A stretch of 64,000 nucleotides of DNA, taken from assembly GCA_963748545.1 (NCBI GenBank), contig CAVVJO010000036.1:351907-415906 (forward strand), in the 5' to 3' direction. The notes beneath the pieces are model-generated. The model did not search any database, was not told the DNA's origin, and worked only from the letters and a program-made list of their open reading frames with translations. The position numbers and the translations under genes were made by a program. This document shows, piece after piece, positions 34,818 through 44,186 of this stretch; position 1 is the stretch's first letter, and each line of letters begins with the position of its first letter. The stretch comes from Roseiarcus sp963748545. GTDB lineage: Bacteria; Pseudomonadota; Alphaproteobacteria; Rhizobiales; Beijerinckiaceae.

Positions 34818-36316
34818 GTCAGTCGGGCGGCGACGCCGCTCTCCGCGTTGAACGCCTCGATCATCGCGTCCCAGGCCGGGGCCAGGTCGAGCAGGCCGTC
34901 CCAGAACGATTGTTTGGCGCGGGCGTTGAAATCTTCGAGCGACACGCCCTGCTGCTCGACCCAGGTGAAGTAGCCGAGGTTGAAGATCCGCTTGCGCTCC
35001 GCGTGGGTCAGATCCAGCACATGGTCCACGCCCGCGCCGGCCAGGAAGCGCCCCCAGGTCTCGCCTGCGGCGACGGCGTCGAAGCGGTTGCCGAAATAGC
35101 GCTGCTTGGCCTTGGCGACTTCGCTGCCGTACATCTCGGCGCTGTCGGTCGCGACCGTGAGCACGACGTCGTCGGGACCGAGATCGAAAGTCTTGGCGAG
35201 CTTCACTGCGGCGACGATGTTGCAAAGGCTGGAGAGGCCGAAGGCGCCGAGATCCGCGACCAGCGCGGGATCGACGTCGCGCCGCTCGACCAGATAGTTT
35301 CGGCCTTCGTCGGTGTTGAACAGCGTCAGGAGCGTGTCGGTGGCGTGATCGCTGACGCCGACCACGACGTCGGTGTTCATCACATTGTGGATCAGCGGCA
35401 CATGCTTGTCGCCGATGCCCTGGATATTGTGCTCGCCAAAGCCGTTCATCAGCAGGGTCGGGCACTCGACCGCCTCGACCGCCGCGATCCGCGCCCCGTA
35501 CGCCGCCTTCAAATGGTCGCCGGCGGCGATCGTGCCGGCCGAACCGGTCGCCGAGACGAAAGCGGCGAGCTTGGCCCGCGGCCGGCCGCTGGCCGCCGCC
35601 TGAAACACCCGCTCGAGCGCCGCGCCGGTGCACAGGCGGTGGACGACGTAGTTGCCGTATTCGCAGAACTGGTTGAACACGATGTTGACCGGATCGCGGT
35701 CGAGTGCGGCGCAGGCGTCGTAGATTTCCTTGACGTTGCTCTCCGAGCCCGGCGTGCGGATGACGTCGGACGGCTCGGCCACCCACCTCTCCAGCCAGTC
35801 GAACCGCTCCTGGCTCATGTTCTCGGGCAGAACGGCGACGCCGCGGCAGCCGAGGATTTTCGAGATGGCGACCCCGCCCCGGCAGTAATTGCCGGTCGAG
35901 GGCCAGATGGCGCGGTGGCGCGTCGGGTCGAACTGACCGGTGACCACGCGCGGCGCGAGGCAGCCGTAGGCGGCCAGCACCTTGTGGGCGCGGATCATCG
36001 GGAACCGCTCGCCGAGCGCCAGCACAATTCGCGCGGGTACGCCGGTCAATTCCGGCGGCAGCTCGATCGCGCCCGGCGTCGCGCTGAGGCCGCGACGCGA
36101 GGCGTCATTGAACCAGTGGACTCGAAACAGGTTCAGCGGATGCGCCGCGTCCGGCTCGACCTCGCCCAGGCGGGCGACGATCGGCGCCGGTATCCGCGCC
36201 GGGTCCTTCAACGCGCCGAAGGTCGGCAGGACGACTCCCGCCTCGCGGAAGCACGCCAGCGTTCGCCGATAGACGGCGGGATCGATCAGATGTGTTTCGA
36301 GCCCCAGGCGCGCCAT
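34814..36316 (-). CDS. PLP-dependent fold type II enzyme (cysteine-synthase-like, ~500 residues)
   Basis: About 500 residues from the ATG at 36316 (MARLGLETHLIDPAVYRRTL); a longer upstream frame has no similarity. The PLP lysine is probably in FPMIRAHKVLAAYGCLAPRV. The phosphate/carboxylate loop is STGNYCRGGVAIS, then KILGCRGVAVLPENMSQERF. A Gly-rich cofactor phosphate loop is seen in SATGSAGTIAAGDHL. It is larger than typical cysteine synthases (about 310). It overlaps the next PLP gene by four bases, so the two proteins are made together and may form one complex or act in sequence. The substrate is unknown. Position suggests diaminopropionate- or ureido-amino-acid-type substrates. Confidence 0.7.
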   Translation of the reverse strand: MARLGLETHLIDPAVYRRTLACFREAGVVLPTFGALKDPARIPAPIVARLGEVEPDAAHPLNLFRVHWFNDASRRGLSATPGAIELPPELTGVPARIVLALGERFPMIRAHKVLAAYGCLAPRVVTGQFDPTRHRAIWPSTGNYCRGGVAISKILGCRGVAVLPENMSQERFDWLERWVAEPSDVIRTPGSESNVKEIYDACAALDRDPVNIVFNQFCEYGNYVVHRLCTGAALERVFQAAASGRPRAKLAAFVSATGSAGTIAAGDHLKAAYGARIAAVEAVECPTLLMNGFGEHNIQGIGDKHVPLIHNVMNTDVVVGVSDHATDTLLTLFNTDEGRNYLVERRDVDPALVADLGAFGLSSLCNIVAAVKLAKTFDLGPDDVVLTVATDSAEMYGSEVAKAKQRYFGNRFDAVAAGETWGRFLAGAGVDHVLDLTHAERKRIFNLGYFTWVEQQGVSLEDFNARAKQSFWDGLLDLAPAWDAMIEAFNAESGVAARLT

Positions 36317-36618
36317 GCCCCGCGTCCCTTCCGGATCGTCGCGAAAGCCCCGTTGACGGCGCCGACCCGCAGGGCGGAGCCGTTGGGCGCTTTGCAAACC
36401 CGCGCGACGGCCCTGAACGGACGGCGCGAGCCAGACCCGCCCTCAATGATCCGGCGGTTTTACGATGTCCAGCGGACCGACCCGCGCCAACGCCTTGCAG
36501 CGACCCCGCCAAGCCGCAGGAAATACAAACAGATCAGAATGTTACGACGAGCGACCGCGGCGAATCCCCGCACGGGCGACCAGCCCGGCCCCGGTCGGCC
36601 TCACCGCGCCGACATGCG
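36317..36618. other. Spacer upstream of the PLP gene
   Basis: It should contain the promoter of the minus-strand PLP operon. A short AT-rich stretch occurs near 36525-36545. I see no gene. Confidence 0.3.
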
Positions 36619-36999
36619 CTATCCCGCCAGCGCCGCCGCCATCTTCTGCCGGACGATCTCGATCGCCTTGAGCGGCCGGATCATCACCTTGAAGCTTTCG
36701 ATCCGCCCCTCCGCATTCCAGGCGATGATGTCCACCCCGTTGACCTCGATCTCGTCGATCAGAGTGGTGAACTCGAGCACCGCCGACGAGGGCCCGACCC
36801 ACCGCCCGACATAGCGAAACTCTGCGTTGCCGAGCACCTGAAGGGCGGCGGCGAGATACTTGGCGGTGATCGCCTTGCCCTTGCGCGCCGTATGAATGAC
36901 CGGCGACAGGAAGATCGCGTCGTCGGCCAGAAGCGCGTCGAGCCCCGCCGGGTCGCGGGCCTCGGCTACGGCATGCCATCGTTCGATCGTTTCGCTCAT
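36619..36999 (-). CDS. SnoaL/NTF2-like protein
   Basis: A 126-residue protein with the cone-shaped NTF2-like fold pattern: an N-terminal helix (ETIERWHAVAEARDPAGLDA), LLADDAIFLSPVIH, and the strand repeat FEFTTLIDEIEVNGVDIIAW ending in MIRPLKAIEIVRQKMA. Such proteins serve as small ligand-binding or isomerase domains. It stands alone on the minus strand between the PLP operon and a plus-strand gene. No specific substrate can be inferred. Confidence 0.78.
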   Translation of the reverse strand: MSETIERWHAVAEARDPAGLDALLADDAIFLSPVIHTARKGKAITAKYLAAALQVLGNAEFRYVGRWVGPSSAVLEFTTLIDEIEVNGVDIIAWNAEGRIESFKVMIRPLKAIEIVRQKMAAALAG

Positions 37000-37091
37000 C
37001 CGCGCCTCTCCGCTGCGCTGCTTGTCCGAAACCTTCTAGCCGCCTATGGGGTTCAGGGAAACGGGCCGGTCCCGCCGGCGGGAGACCTTGC

Positions 37092-37433
37092 ATGGACGCC
37101 CTCTCCTCGATCGAAGCGATCATCCGCGATCTGCTCATCTTCGTCGTGGCGATGTCCGCGCTGCTCATCGCGCTCCTCGTGATCGTCTCCCGCATGCCCG
37201 ACGACAATCCGCTCAAGCGCATTCTAGTGGCGCTCAGTTACCGCGTCGGCGCGACCGCGGCCGCCGGCCTGATCGCCGCGCCGGCGATGCCCATCCCCGG
37301 TCTCGACGCGGTCGTCGACATCGGCGCGCCAATATTGCTGCTGTGGTACTGGTGGACGTTCTTTCGCGGCCTGTGGTCGGACCGCGTCCGGACGACGATG
37401 GTCCCGAAGATCGGGCCGGCGAAGCGCGACTGA
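37092..37433 (+). CDS. Small membrane protein of unknown function
   Basis: A 113-residue protein with two hydrophobic segments, LLIFVVAMSALLIALLVIV near the N-terminus and a second stretch from TAAAGLIAAPAMPIPGLDA to DIGAPILLLWYWWTFFR. The second contains the PIPGLDAVVDIG motif. I know no family function. The next gene starts 14 bases downstream, so the two are probably cotranscribed. Confidence 0.65.
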   Translation: MDALSSIEAIIRDLLIFVVAMSALLIALLVIVSRMPDDNPLKRILVALSYRVGATAAAGLIAAPAMPIPGLDAVVDIGAPILLLWYWWTFFRGLWSDRVRTTMVPKIGPAKRD

Positions 37434-37447
37434 GGAATGGGTTTCTC

Positions 37448-38242
37448 ATGGGCTTCCTGCGGGCGAACGGCGGCGTCATCCATTATCGCGACGAGGGGCC
37501 GCGCAACGGCAGGGCGCTCGTCTTCATCAATGCGCTCGGCAGCGACCTGCGGATTTGGGACGACGTCGCCCCGCTGCTCGTCGGCGAGTTCCGGCTGATC
37601 CGCTACGACAAGCGCGGCCACGGCCTCTCGGAAGTCGGCCCCGACCGTTATGACATCTCGGACTACGCCCGCGATCTCGGCGGCCTCCTCGACGCCCTCG
37701 GCGTCGCGCGCGCCACGATCGTCGGCCTGTCGATCGGCGGCCTGATCGCCCAGGCGCTCTATCGCCAGCGCCCGAGCCTGTTCGCCGGTCTCGTTCTGTC
37801 CGACACCGCCGCAAAGATCGGCGACGACGCAAGCTGGGACGCCCGCATCGCGGCGATCGAGGCCGGCGGGGTCGAGGCGGTCGCCGACGGCGTCCTTCAG
37901 CGCTGGTTCACCGCCGATTTCCGGGCGCGCCGGGCGGACGAAGCGATCGGATGGCGCACGATGCTTGTCCGCACCCCGAAGGCCGGCTATCTCGCCGCCT
38001 GCGGCGCGCTGAAGCGCGCCGATCTGCGCCCCTTTGCCCGCGCGATCGCCGTCCCGACCCTCTGTCTCGTCGGAGACGAGGACGGCTCGACGCCGGTCGC
38101 GCTGGTGCGCGAGACGGCGGCGCTGATCGGCGGATCGCGGTTCGAGATCATCGCCGGGGCGGGGCACATTCCCGGGATCGAGCAACCCGCGGCGACCGCG
38201 GATTTCTTGCGCCGGCACGCAAAAAGTGTTGCGGACGGATGA
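37448..38242 (+). CDS. Alpha/beta hydrolase, 3-oxoadipate enol-lactonase-like
   Basis: About 264 residues from the ATG at 37448. It has the alpha/beta-hydrolase layout with oxyanion region INALGSDLRIWDDV, RYDKRGHGLSEV, nucleophile elbow TIVGLSIGGLIAQAL, acid region LCLVGDEDGSTP and the catalytic His in IAGAGHIPGIEQP. This is the PcaD-like subgroup, which opens beta-ketoadipate enol-lactone in aromatic catabolism. No other pca genes are nearby, so the substrate is uncertain. It lies just after the small membrane protein gene. Confidence 0.78.
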   Translation: MGFLRANGGVIHYRDEGPRNGRALVFINALGSDLRIWDDVAPLLVGEFRLIRYDKRGHGLSEVGPDRYDISDYARDLGGLLDALGVARATIVGLSIGGLIAQALYRQRPSLFAGLVLSDTAAKIGDDASWDARIAAIEAGGVEAVADGVLQRWFTADFRARRADEAIGWRTMLVRTPKAGYLAACGALKRADLRPFARAIAVPTLCLVGDEDGSTPVALVRETAALIGGSRFEIIAGAGHIPGIEQPAATADFLRRHAKSVADG

Positions 38243-38361
38243 CCCATGAGACATGCGAAAGGCTTATCGACCCGCTCTAGGCGTGCGAGAAGGGAGCGCG
38301 TATAGACGTCCGCCGATTTGGCGAATTCAATCCGAACGATTGCTCAGGATTCTTCAAGTCC

Positions 38362-40287
38362 ATGTCGGAAAACGTCGCAAAGGACCCCGCTCCGATTGCA
38401 CCGCAACACGCCGCAGGGGAAGCCCGCGGCCATTCGAGCGACAATTTTTGGATTTTGGCGCTCGGTTCGATCGGCGTTGTGTTCGGGGACATCGGAACCA
38501 GCCCGCTTTACGCCCTTCAGACGGCGCTCGGCCAGTTCAAGCACACAGGGCTGGGCCCGAGGGAGGTCATCGGCGTCGTCTCCCTGATCATCTGGGCCCT
38601 TCTGATCATCGTCACCGCGAAATACGTCGTGTTCCTGATGCAGGCCGACAACAAGGGCGAGGGCGGCATTCTCTCGCTGATGGCCCTCGCCCAGCGGGCG
38701 CTCGGGCAGACCACGACGATCGCGTTTCTTCTGGGGGTCGCCGGGTCCGCTCTGTTCTCCGGCGATGCGATCATCACCCCGGCGATTTCTGTTCTTTCGG
38801 CGCTCGAGGGCCTGAAGCAGGTGGACGCGGATCTCGCGCCCTACGTCCTGCCGGCGACGGTCGTCATCCTCGTGCTGCTGTTCACCGCGCAAAGCCGCGG
38901 CACCGCCGGGGTCGCCGCGTTCTTCGGCCCGATCATGGTGGTGTTCTTCCTGGTGAACGCCGTGCTCGGCATCGTCCATATCGCCGCCGCCTGGCAGATC
39001 CTGCAGGCGCTCAGTCCCGCGCCCGGGATCGCCTTCATGCTCGCTCATGGCGCCATGGGCTTCGTTGTGCTCGGCAGCGTCTTTCTCGCGGTGACGGGCG
39101 CCGAGGCGCTTTACGCGGATATGGGGCATTTCGGGAAGCGGCCGATTCAGGCGGCGTGGCTGTGCCTGGTGCTGCCGGCGCTGATCTGCAACTACCTGGG
39201 GCAGGGCGCGCTGATCCTGACCGACCCCAGGGCCGTCGAAAATCCGTTCTACCTCATGGCGCCGAGCTGGGCGCTGCTGCCGCTCATTCTGCTCGCGACG
39301 GCTGCGACCGTCATCGCGAGCCAGGCGGTCATCACCGGCGCGTATTCGCTCGCCAGTCAGGCGATCCAGCTGGGCCTTCTCCCCCGGCTCGAGATCGTCC
39401 ACACCTCCTCGACCCAGGAAGGGCAGATCTTCATCCCGCGGGTGACGCGGATTCTGCTGCTCGGCGTCCTGGCGCTCGTTCTGTTGTTCCGTTCGTCCGA
39501 CGCGCTCGCCAACGCCTATGGCATCGCGGTCGCGGGAACCATGGTGACGACCACGGCGCTCGCCTTCTTCGTCGTCTGGAAGCTTTGGCGCTGGCCGCTG
39601 TGGGGCGCGCTCGCCCTGGTCTGCGGCTTCTTGTCGATCGACATCGGCTTCTTCATCGCCAACCTCTACAAGGTCCTGGACGGCGGATGGGTGCCGTTGA
39701 TGCTCGGCAGCGCCATGTTCGTAGTGATGTGGACCTGGTCTCGCGGCAGCGCGATCCTCAACGCCAAGACCCACCGGGACTCGATCCCGATGGTCGATCT
39801 GATCAAGATGCTGCAGAAATCAAAGCCCGTGCGGGTGCCGGGCACGGCCGTGTTCCTCAGCAACGACCCGACTTCGGCCCCGTCGTCCCTCATGCACAAT
39901 CTCAAGCACAACAAGGTGCTGCACGAGCGCGTGGTGCTGTTGAACGTGCGGACGGAGACGACCCCGCGCGTCGCCGACAGCAATCGATTCGAGATCGTGC
40001 CGCTGTCCAGCGACTTCACCCTGGTCACGCTGCATTTCGGTTTCATGGAGCAGCCCCACATCCCGCGCGCGCTTGCGGCGATGCGGAAGGCGGGCCTCAA
40101 GTTCGACATCATGACGACGTCGTTCTTCCTCGGGCGGAGAACCCTGAAAGCCGCGCCGAATTCCGGGATGCCGCAGTGGCAGGACCGGCTGTTCATCGCC
40201 ATGAGCAAGCAGGCGGCGAGCGCGCCGGACTTCTTCAACCTGCCCTCGGACCGGGTCGTCGAGCTCGGCGCGCAGATGAAAGTCTGA
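38362..40287 (+). CDS. kup: Kup-type potassium uptake transporter
   Basis: A 641-residue Kup/HAK/KT transporter. The family hallmark GSIGVVFGDIGTSPLYAL lies at about residue 35. ADNKGEGGILSLMALAQRAL and GDAIITPAISVLSALEG follow, with about twelve transmembrane helices and a soluble C-terminal domain from about residue 460 (PVRVPGTAVFLSN). It imports K+ together with H+ across the inner membrane. Length and motifs are normal. A GT25 gene starts 22 bases after its stop. Confidence 0.96.
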   Translation: MSENVAKDPAPIAPQHAAGEARGHSSDNFWILALGSIGVVFGDIGTSPLYALQTALGQFKHTGLGPREVIGVVSLIIWALLIIVTAKYVVFLMQADNKGEGGILSLMALAQRALGQTTTIAFLLGVAGSALFSGDAIITPAISVLSALEGLKQVDADLAPYVLPATVVILVLLFTAQSRGTAGVAAFFGPIMVVFFLVNAVLGIVHIAAAWQILQALSPAPGIAFMLAHGAMGFVVLGSVFLAVTGAEALYADMGHFGKRPIQAAWLCLVLPALICNYLGQGALILTDPRAVENPFYLMAPSWALLPLILLATAATVIASQAVITGAYSLASQAIQLGLLPRLEIVHTSSTQEGQIFIPRVTRILLLGVLALVLLFRSSDALANAYGIAVAGTMVTTTALAFFVVWKLWRWPLWGALALVCGFLSIDIGFFIANLYKVLDGGWVPLMLGSAMFVVMWTWSRGSAILNAKTHRDSIPMVDLIKMLQKSKPVRVPGTAVFLSNDPTSAPSSLMHNLKHNKVLHERVVLLNVRTETTPRVADSNRFEIVPLSSDFTLVTLHFGFMEQPHIPRALAAMRKAGLKFDIMTTSFFLGRRTLKAAPNSGMPQWQDRLFIAMSKQAASAPDFFNLPSDRVVELGAQMKV

Positions 40288-40308
40288 CGAAGCCCGGAAT
40301 CGCCTGCG

Positions 40309-41068
40309 TTGCAAGTCTATCTGATCAACCTCGACCGCGATCGGGATCGCCTGGCGCACATGCGCGAGCAGCTCCGTGGAATTCCCTTTCGGCGGGTTCC
40401 GGCGGTCGACGGCACCAAGAGGCCGGAAACCAAGCGCGGACTGACCCGGTTCGAGCTGGCGTGCCTCGCGAGCCACCAGAAGGCGTGGCGGCGGTTTCTC
40501 AACACGTCCGGACCGGCACGCCTGCTTTCTCGAGGACGACCTTCACATCTGGCCGGGCTTCGAGGCGCTGATCGACGACGACGCGTGGATTCCCTCCGAC
40601 GCCCACTCGGTGAAGATCGACACCTACCTTCAGAAGGTGAAGCTCGGCGAGCGCCGGGCTGCGCTCGACGGACGCGAGGTGGCGCGGCTCTATAGCCGCC
40701 ACGAAAGCAGCGCCGCCTACGTGCTCTCGCGCGCCGGAGCGGAGCGCTACCTCGCCTTGACCGCTTCGCCGACGCTGCCGGCCGACTACGCGCTGTTCCC
40801 GAAAACCGCGCGCCGGATGGGACTGCACATTTATCAGCTCATTCCGGCGGTCGCGATTCAGGATCACCTTCGGCCCGCCGCGGAGGGCGGCCGGACCATC
40901 CCCACCGCGATGAACGCCGGCGGCTCCGCGCGGACGCGGCGGAATTCCCCGATCGCCAAGGCGGCGCGCGAAGTCACGCGCCTGGCGAGCCAAGTCGCTG
41001 ACGCCAGGGAAGCGATCTACCTCAGAACCGTGGTCAAGCCTGAGACCACAACGGTCCCTGTCCGGTGA
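40309..41068 (+). CDS. Glycosyltransferase family 25, one frame break
   Basis: About 253 residues from a TTG at 40309, with QVYLINLDRDRDRLAHMREQ as the normal GT25 opening and RVPAVDG soon after. The frame breaks near 40510-40520, where dropping one base after the Ser-Gly-Pro codons restores HACFLEDDLHIWPGFEALID, which holds the expected EDD metal motif. The remainder (YVLSRAGAERYLALTA, LPADYALF) fits GT25. These enzymes add galactose or glucose to lipopolysaccharide core. It follows kup closely, but a functional link is unlikely. Confidence 0.78.
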
Positions 41069-41093
41069 GCCGAGCCGACGACCGGGCCGCGGA

Positions 41094-43379
41094 TCATCCG
41101 CCGATGTTGAAGCTCGCCAGCGCCGCCATATTGACGATGTCCGAATCCTTCGAGGCGAGCGACACGATCTGAACCGGCTTTTCGAGCCCGACGATCAGGG
41201 GGCCGAGGACCATCGCGCCCCCGAGCTCCTGCAGCATGCGGGTCGATATCGCGGCCGAGTGGAACGCCGGCATGACCAGCACATTGGCGGTGTCCGTCAA
41301 TCGACAGAACGGGTAGGCGGCCATCAACTCCTTGTTGAGGGCGACGTCCGCGCCCATCTCGCCGTCGTATTCGAAATCGACCCGGCGCGAATCGAGGATG
41401 CGCACCGCCTCCTGGACCCTCAGGGTGCGCTCGCCGACGGGATGGCCGAAGTTCGAAAACGCCAGCAAGGCGACGCGCGGCTCATACCCCAGGCGACGTG
41501 CGACGCCGGCGGCCTCGATCGCGATCTCCGCCAGGTCTTCCGCGTCCGGCATTTCGGTGATCGAGGTGTCGGCGACCAGCACCGGCCGCCCGTGCGAAAT
41601 GATGATCGAAACGCCGACGACCCGGTGGCCGGGCTTGTCGTCGATCACCCGCCGGACTTCCTCGAGCGCGATCGAGAAGTTGCGGGTCACGCCGGTCACC
41701 ATCGCGTCGGCGTCGCCTTGCGCGACCATCGCGGCGGCGAAATAGTTCCGATCCTGATTGATCAACCGCTGGCAATCGCGCAGCAGGTAGCCTTTCCGCT
41801 GCAGCTTCTCGTAGAGGAACTGCGCATAGATCGTATTGCGGTGCGACAGGCGGGCGTTGTGCACCTCGATGCCCTTGTCGGCGAGGTCCAGCCCGGACGC
41901 CTCCGCGACGGCCTTCACGCGGTCCTCGCGACCGACCAGGATCGCCGCGCCAAGGCCCTGATTGACGAACGAATAGGCGGCGCGGATGACCTGCTCTTCT
42001 TCCCCTTCGGCGAAAACGACCCGCCTCGGCGTGCGCCGCACGCGATCGAGGATGCGCTGCATGGCGCCGGCGATCGGATCCCGCCTCGCCGACAACTGCG
42101 CCTTGTAGGCCGCGAGGTCGACGATCGGACGCTGGGCGACGCCGGACTCCATCGCCGCCTTCGCCACCGCGATCGGAATGACATGGATGAGGCGCGGGTC
42201 GAAGGGAACCGGGATGATGTAATCCCGCCCGAAGCGCGGCCGCGCGCCCTGGTAGGCCGCGGCCACGTCGTCGGGCACGTCTTCCCGGGCCAGTTCCGCA
42301 AGCGCATGGGTCGCGGCGATCTTCATCTCCATGTTGATCGTTTTCGCCCGCACGTCGAGCGCGCCGCGGAAGATGTAGGGAAAGCCGAGGACGTTGTTGA
42401 CCTGGTTGGGATAGTCGGAGCGGCCGGTGGCGATGATGACGTCGTCGCGCGCCTTTTGCGCCTCCTCCGGCGTGATCTCCGGGTCCGGGTTCGCCATTGC
42501 GAAGATGATCGGGTTCGGCGCCATCGTCTTCACCATCTCGGGCGTCAGCGCGCCCTTGGCGGAGAGGCCGAAAAAGATGTCGGCGCCGACCATCGCCTCC
42601 TCGAGCGTTCTCAGCGGCGTGTCGACGGCGTGGGCGGATTTCCACTGATTCATGCCCGCCTCGCGACCGCGATAGACGACGCCCTTGGTGTCGCACAGGA
42701 GGACGTTCCTCGGCTCGAAGCCGATCGCCTTGATCAGGTCGAGGCAGGCAATTCCCGCAGCGCCGGCGCCGTTGCAGACCAGTCGCGTCGTCTTGACGTC
42801 GCGCCCGGTCAGGTGGATCGCGTTGATCATCCCGGCGGCGGCGATGATGGCGGTGCCGTGCTGGTCGTCATGAAAGACGGGGATGTCCATCATCTCGCGC
42901 AGGCGCTCCTCGATGTAGAAGCACTCGGGCGCCTTGATGTCTTCGAGATTGATGCCGCCGAACGACGGACCGAGATATTTGACGGCGTTGATGAACTCGT
43001 CGGGGTCCTCGGTATTGACCTCGAGATCGATCGAGTCGACGTCGGCGAAGCGCTTGAACAGCACCGCCTTGCCTTCCATCACCGGCTTCGAGGCGAGCGC
43101 GCCGAGGTTTCCGAGACCCAGGATCGCGGTTCCGTTGGTGATCACCGCCACCATGTTGCCGCGCGCCGTGTAGTCGTAAACCGTGGTCGGATCGGCGGCG
43201 ATCGCCTTGACCGGAACGGCGACGCCCGGCGAGTAGGCCAACGACAGGTCCCGCTGCGTCGCCATCGGCTTGGTCGGGGTGATCTCGAGCTTGCCCGGCC
43301 GCCCGCGGGAATGGAAGAGCAGCGCCTCCTGGTCGGTGATCGAGGGGCGTTTGTTCGGTCCGTCGGCTTTCGAGGCCAT
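41094..43379 (-). CDS. maeB: NADP-dependent malic enzyme with phosphotransacetylase-like C-terminus
   Basis: About 761 residues from the ATG at 43379, the normal MaeB length. Malic domain: AYSPGVAVPVKAIAADP, and PVFHDDQHGTAIIAAAGMIN, with NAD(P)-binding VCNGAGAAGIACLDLIKA. The C-terminal part from about residue 440 (RRVVFAEGEEEQVIRAAYSF) resembles phosphate acetyltransferase and usually acts as an acetyl-CoA sensor, not as an enzyme. It decarboxylates malate to pyruvate and makes NADPH. It is convergent with the GT25 gene. Confidence 0.95.
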   Translation of the reverse strand: MASKADGPNKRPSITDQEALLFHSRGRPGKLEITPTKPMATQRDLSLAYSPGVAVPVKAIAADPTTVYDYTARGNMVAVITNGTAILGLGNLGALASKPVMEGKAVLFKRFADVDSIDLEVNTEDPDEFINAVKYLGPSFGGINLEDIKAPECFYIEERLREMMDIPVFHDDQHGTAIIAAAGMINAIHLTGRDVKTTRLVCNGAGAAGIACLDLIKAIGFEPRNVLLCDTKGVVYRGREAGMNQWKSAHAVDTPLRTLEEAMVGADIFFGLSAKGALTPEMVKTMAPNPIIFAMANPDPEITPEEAQKARDDVIIATGRSDYPNQVNNVLGFPYIFRGALDVRAKTINMEMKIAATHALAELAREDVPDDVAAAYQGARPRFGRDYIIPVPFDPRLIHVIPIAVAKAAMESGVAQRPIVDLAAYKAQLSARRDPIAGAMQRILDRVRRTPRRVVFAEGEEEQVIRAAYSFVNQGLGAAILVGREDRVKAVAEASGLDLADKGIEVHNARLSHRNTIYAQFLYEKLQRKGYLLRDCQRLINQDRNYFAAAMVAQGDADAMVTGVTRNFSIALEEVRRVIDDKPGHRVVGVSIIISHGRPVLVADTSITEMPDAEDLAEIAIEAAGVARRLGYEPRVALLAFSNFGHPVGERTLRVQEAVRILDSRRVDFEYDGEMGADVALNKELMAAYPFCRLTDTANVLVMPAFHSAAISTRMLQELGGAMVLGPLIVGLEKPVQIVSLASKDSDIVNMAALASFNIGG

Positions 43380-43964
43380 CGTGTGAATTCCTGGTCCGCG
43401 GTCTTGATGATTTTGGAGCGCCCCGTCCGCTTTTTCGTCAGGGGTCGCCGCCGCGTTTACAAGCATGTCTGGCCGTTGTCACCGCTTGTCCGGCCGGGGC
43501 CCACGCTTGGGCGGCGCAAGGCCTCGCCAATGCCGATCCGGATTCGAAAATGGCCCGCTTCGATCTTGTATTGTTTTTAGAGGCAACGGATTCCCGCTTG
43601 GACGCCCGCGGCCACGAGACGCGTCCCAAAAGAGGGATGCGGCTTAGCCGTTTGGCGCTTTGTCCTTGCCTCAACGTCATGTACTAAAAAAATAAAAGCC
43701 TTGGTGATTTGCGGGCGACCGCGGGAGGGATTGCAGCTTGGCGGAGGGGTAGGGTCGGAGCGACCCGGACCGGGAGCGTCGCCCAAGGGACGCGCATGGT
43801 TTCCGCTGCGCCGTTTGGAAGAGAGATCTTGGAGAGCAGGGGGCGCTGGTGACGGTTGCGCGCGCGGGGAGCAGGCGCGCTTTTCGTTACGACAGTCCAA
43901 CAACACCCAGAGGCCCAATATTTCCGCAAAAGAAAAATGCCCCTACCTCGAAGGCGACAGCGGT
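43380..43964. other. Spacer between maeB and a small zinc-ribbon gene
   Basis: A divergent spacer. An A-rich run at 43684-43697 stands out against the GC-rich background. It should hold the maeB promoter. I see no convincing gene. Confidence 0.3.
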
Positions 43965-44186
43965 ATGTACGAAGATGATGATTTGTGGCCTCTCATGTGC
44001 CCGGGGTGCCGACATGGGTTCATGGAGAAGATTGGACGCATTAAATCGGGCTTGGTCCTTAACTGCGCCGAATGCTGCTCGAATATCGCGGTCATTACCG
44101 AAGATTTTTCCGCCCTAGTCTCCGAGGCCCGGGAAGGCCGTTATAATCCCTGGTGGGACATTCTCAGCGAGGAGCCGCGCGACTAA
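43965..44186 (+). CDS. Small zinc-ribbon protein, unknown function
   Basis: A 73-residue protein from the ATG at 43965. It contains two cysteine pairs, MCPGCRHGF and NCAECCSN, about 20 residues apart, the pattern of a small zinc ribbon. The frame extends upstream but the upstream part looks non-coding. The C-terminus EGRYNPWWDILSEEPRD is acidic. No partner is evident. Confidence 0.55.
   Translation: MYEDDDLWPLMCPGCRHGFMEKIGRIKSGLVLNCAECCSNIAVITEDFSALVSEAREGRYNPWWDILSEEPRD

Noticed and set aside
34553..36814. 753-residue plus-strand frame opposite the PLP genes
   Set aside because: Antisense shadow. The sense strand has two PLP enzymes with proper active-site motifs.
38253..40571. 772-residue frame overlapping kup in another frame
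   Set aside because: Kup is intact with all family motifs. The other frame is low-complexity Arg/Gly/Ala sequence.
41259..43580. 773-residue plus-strand frame opposite maeB
   Set aside because: The maeB protein is fully conserved on the other strand, and this frame has no recognisable motif.
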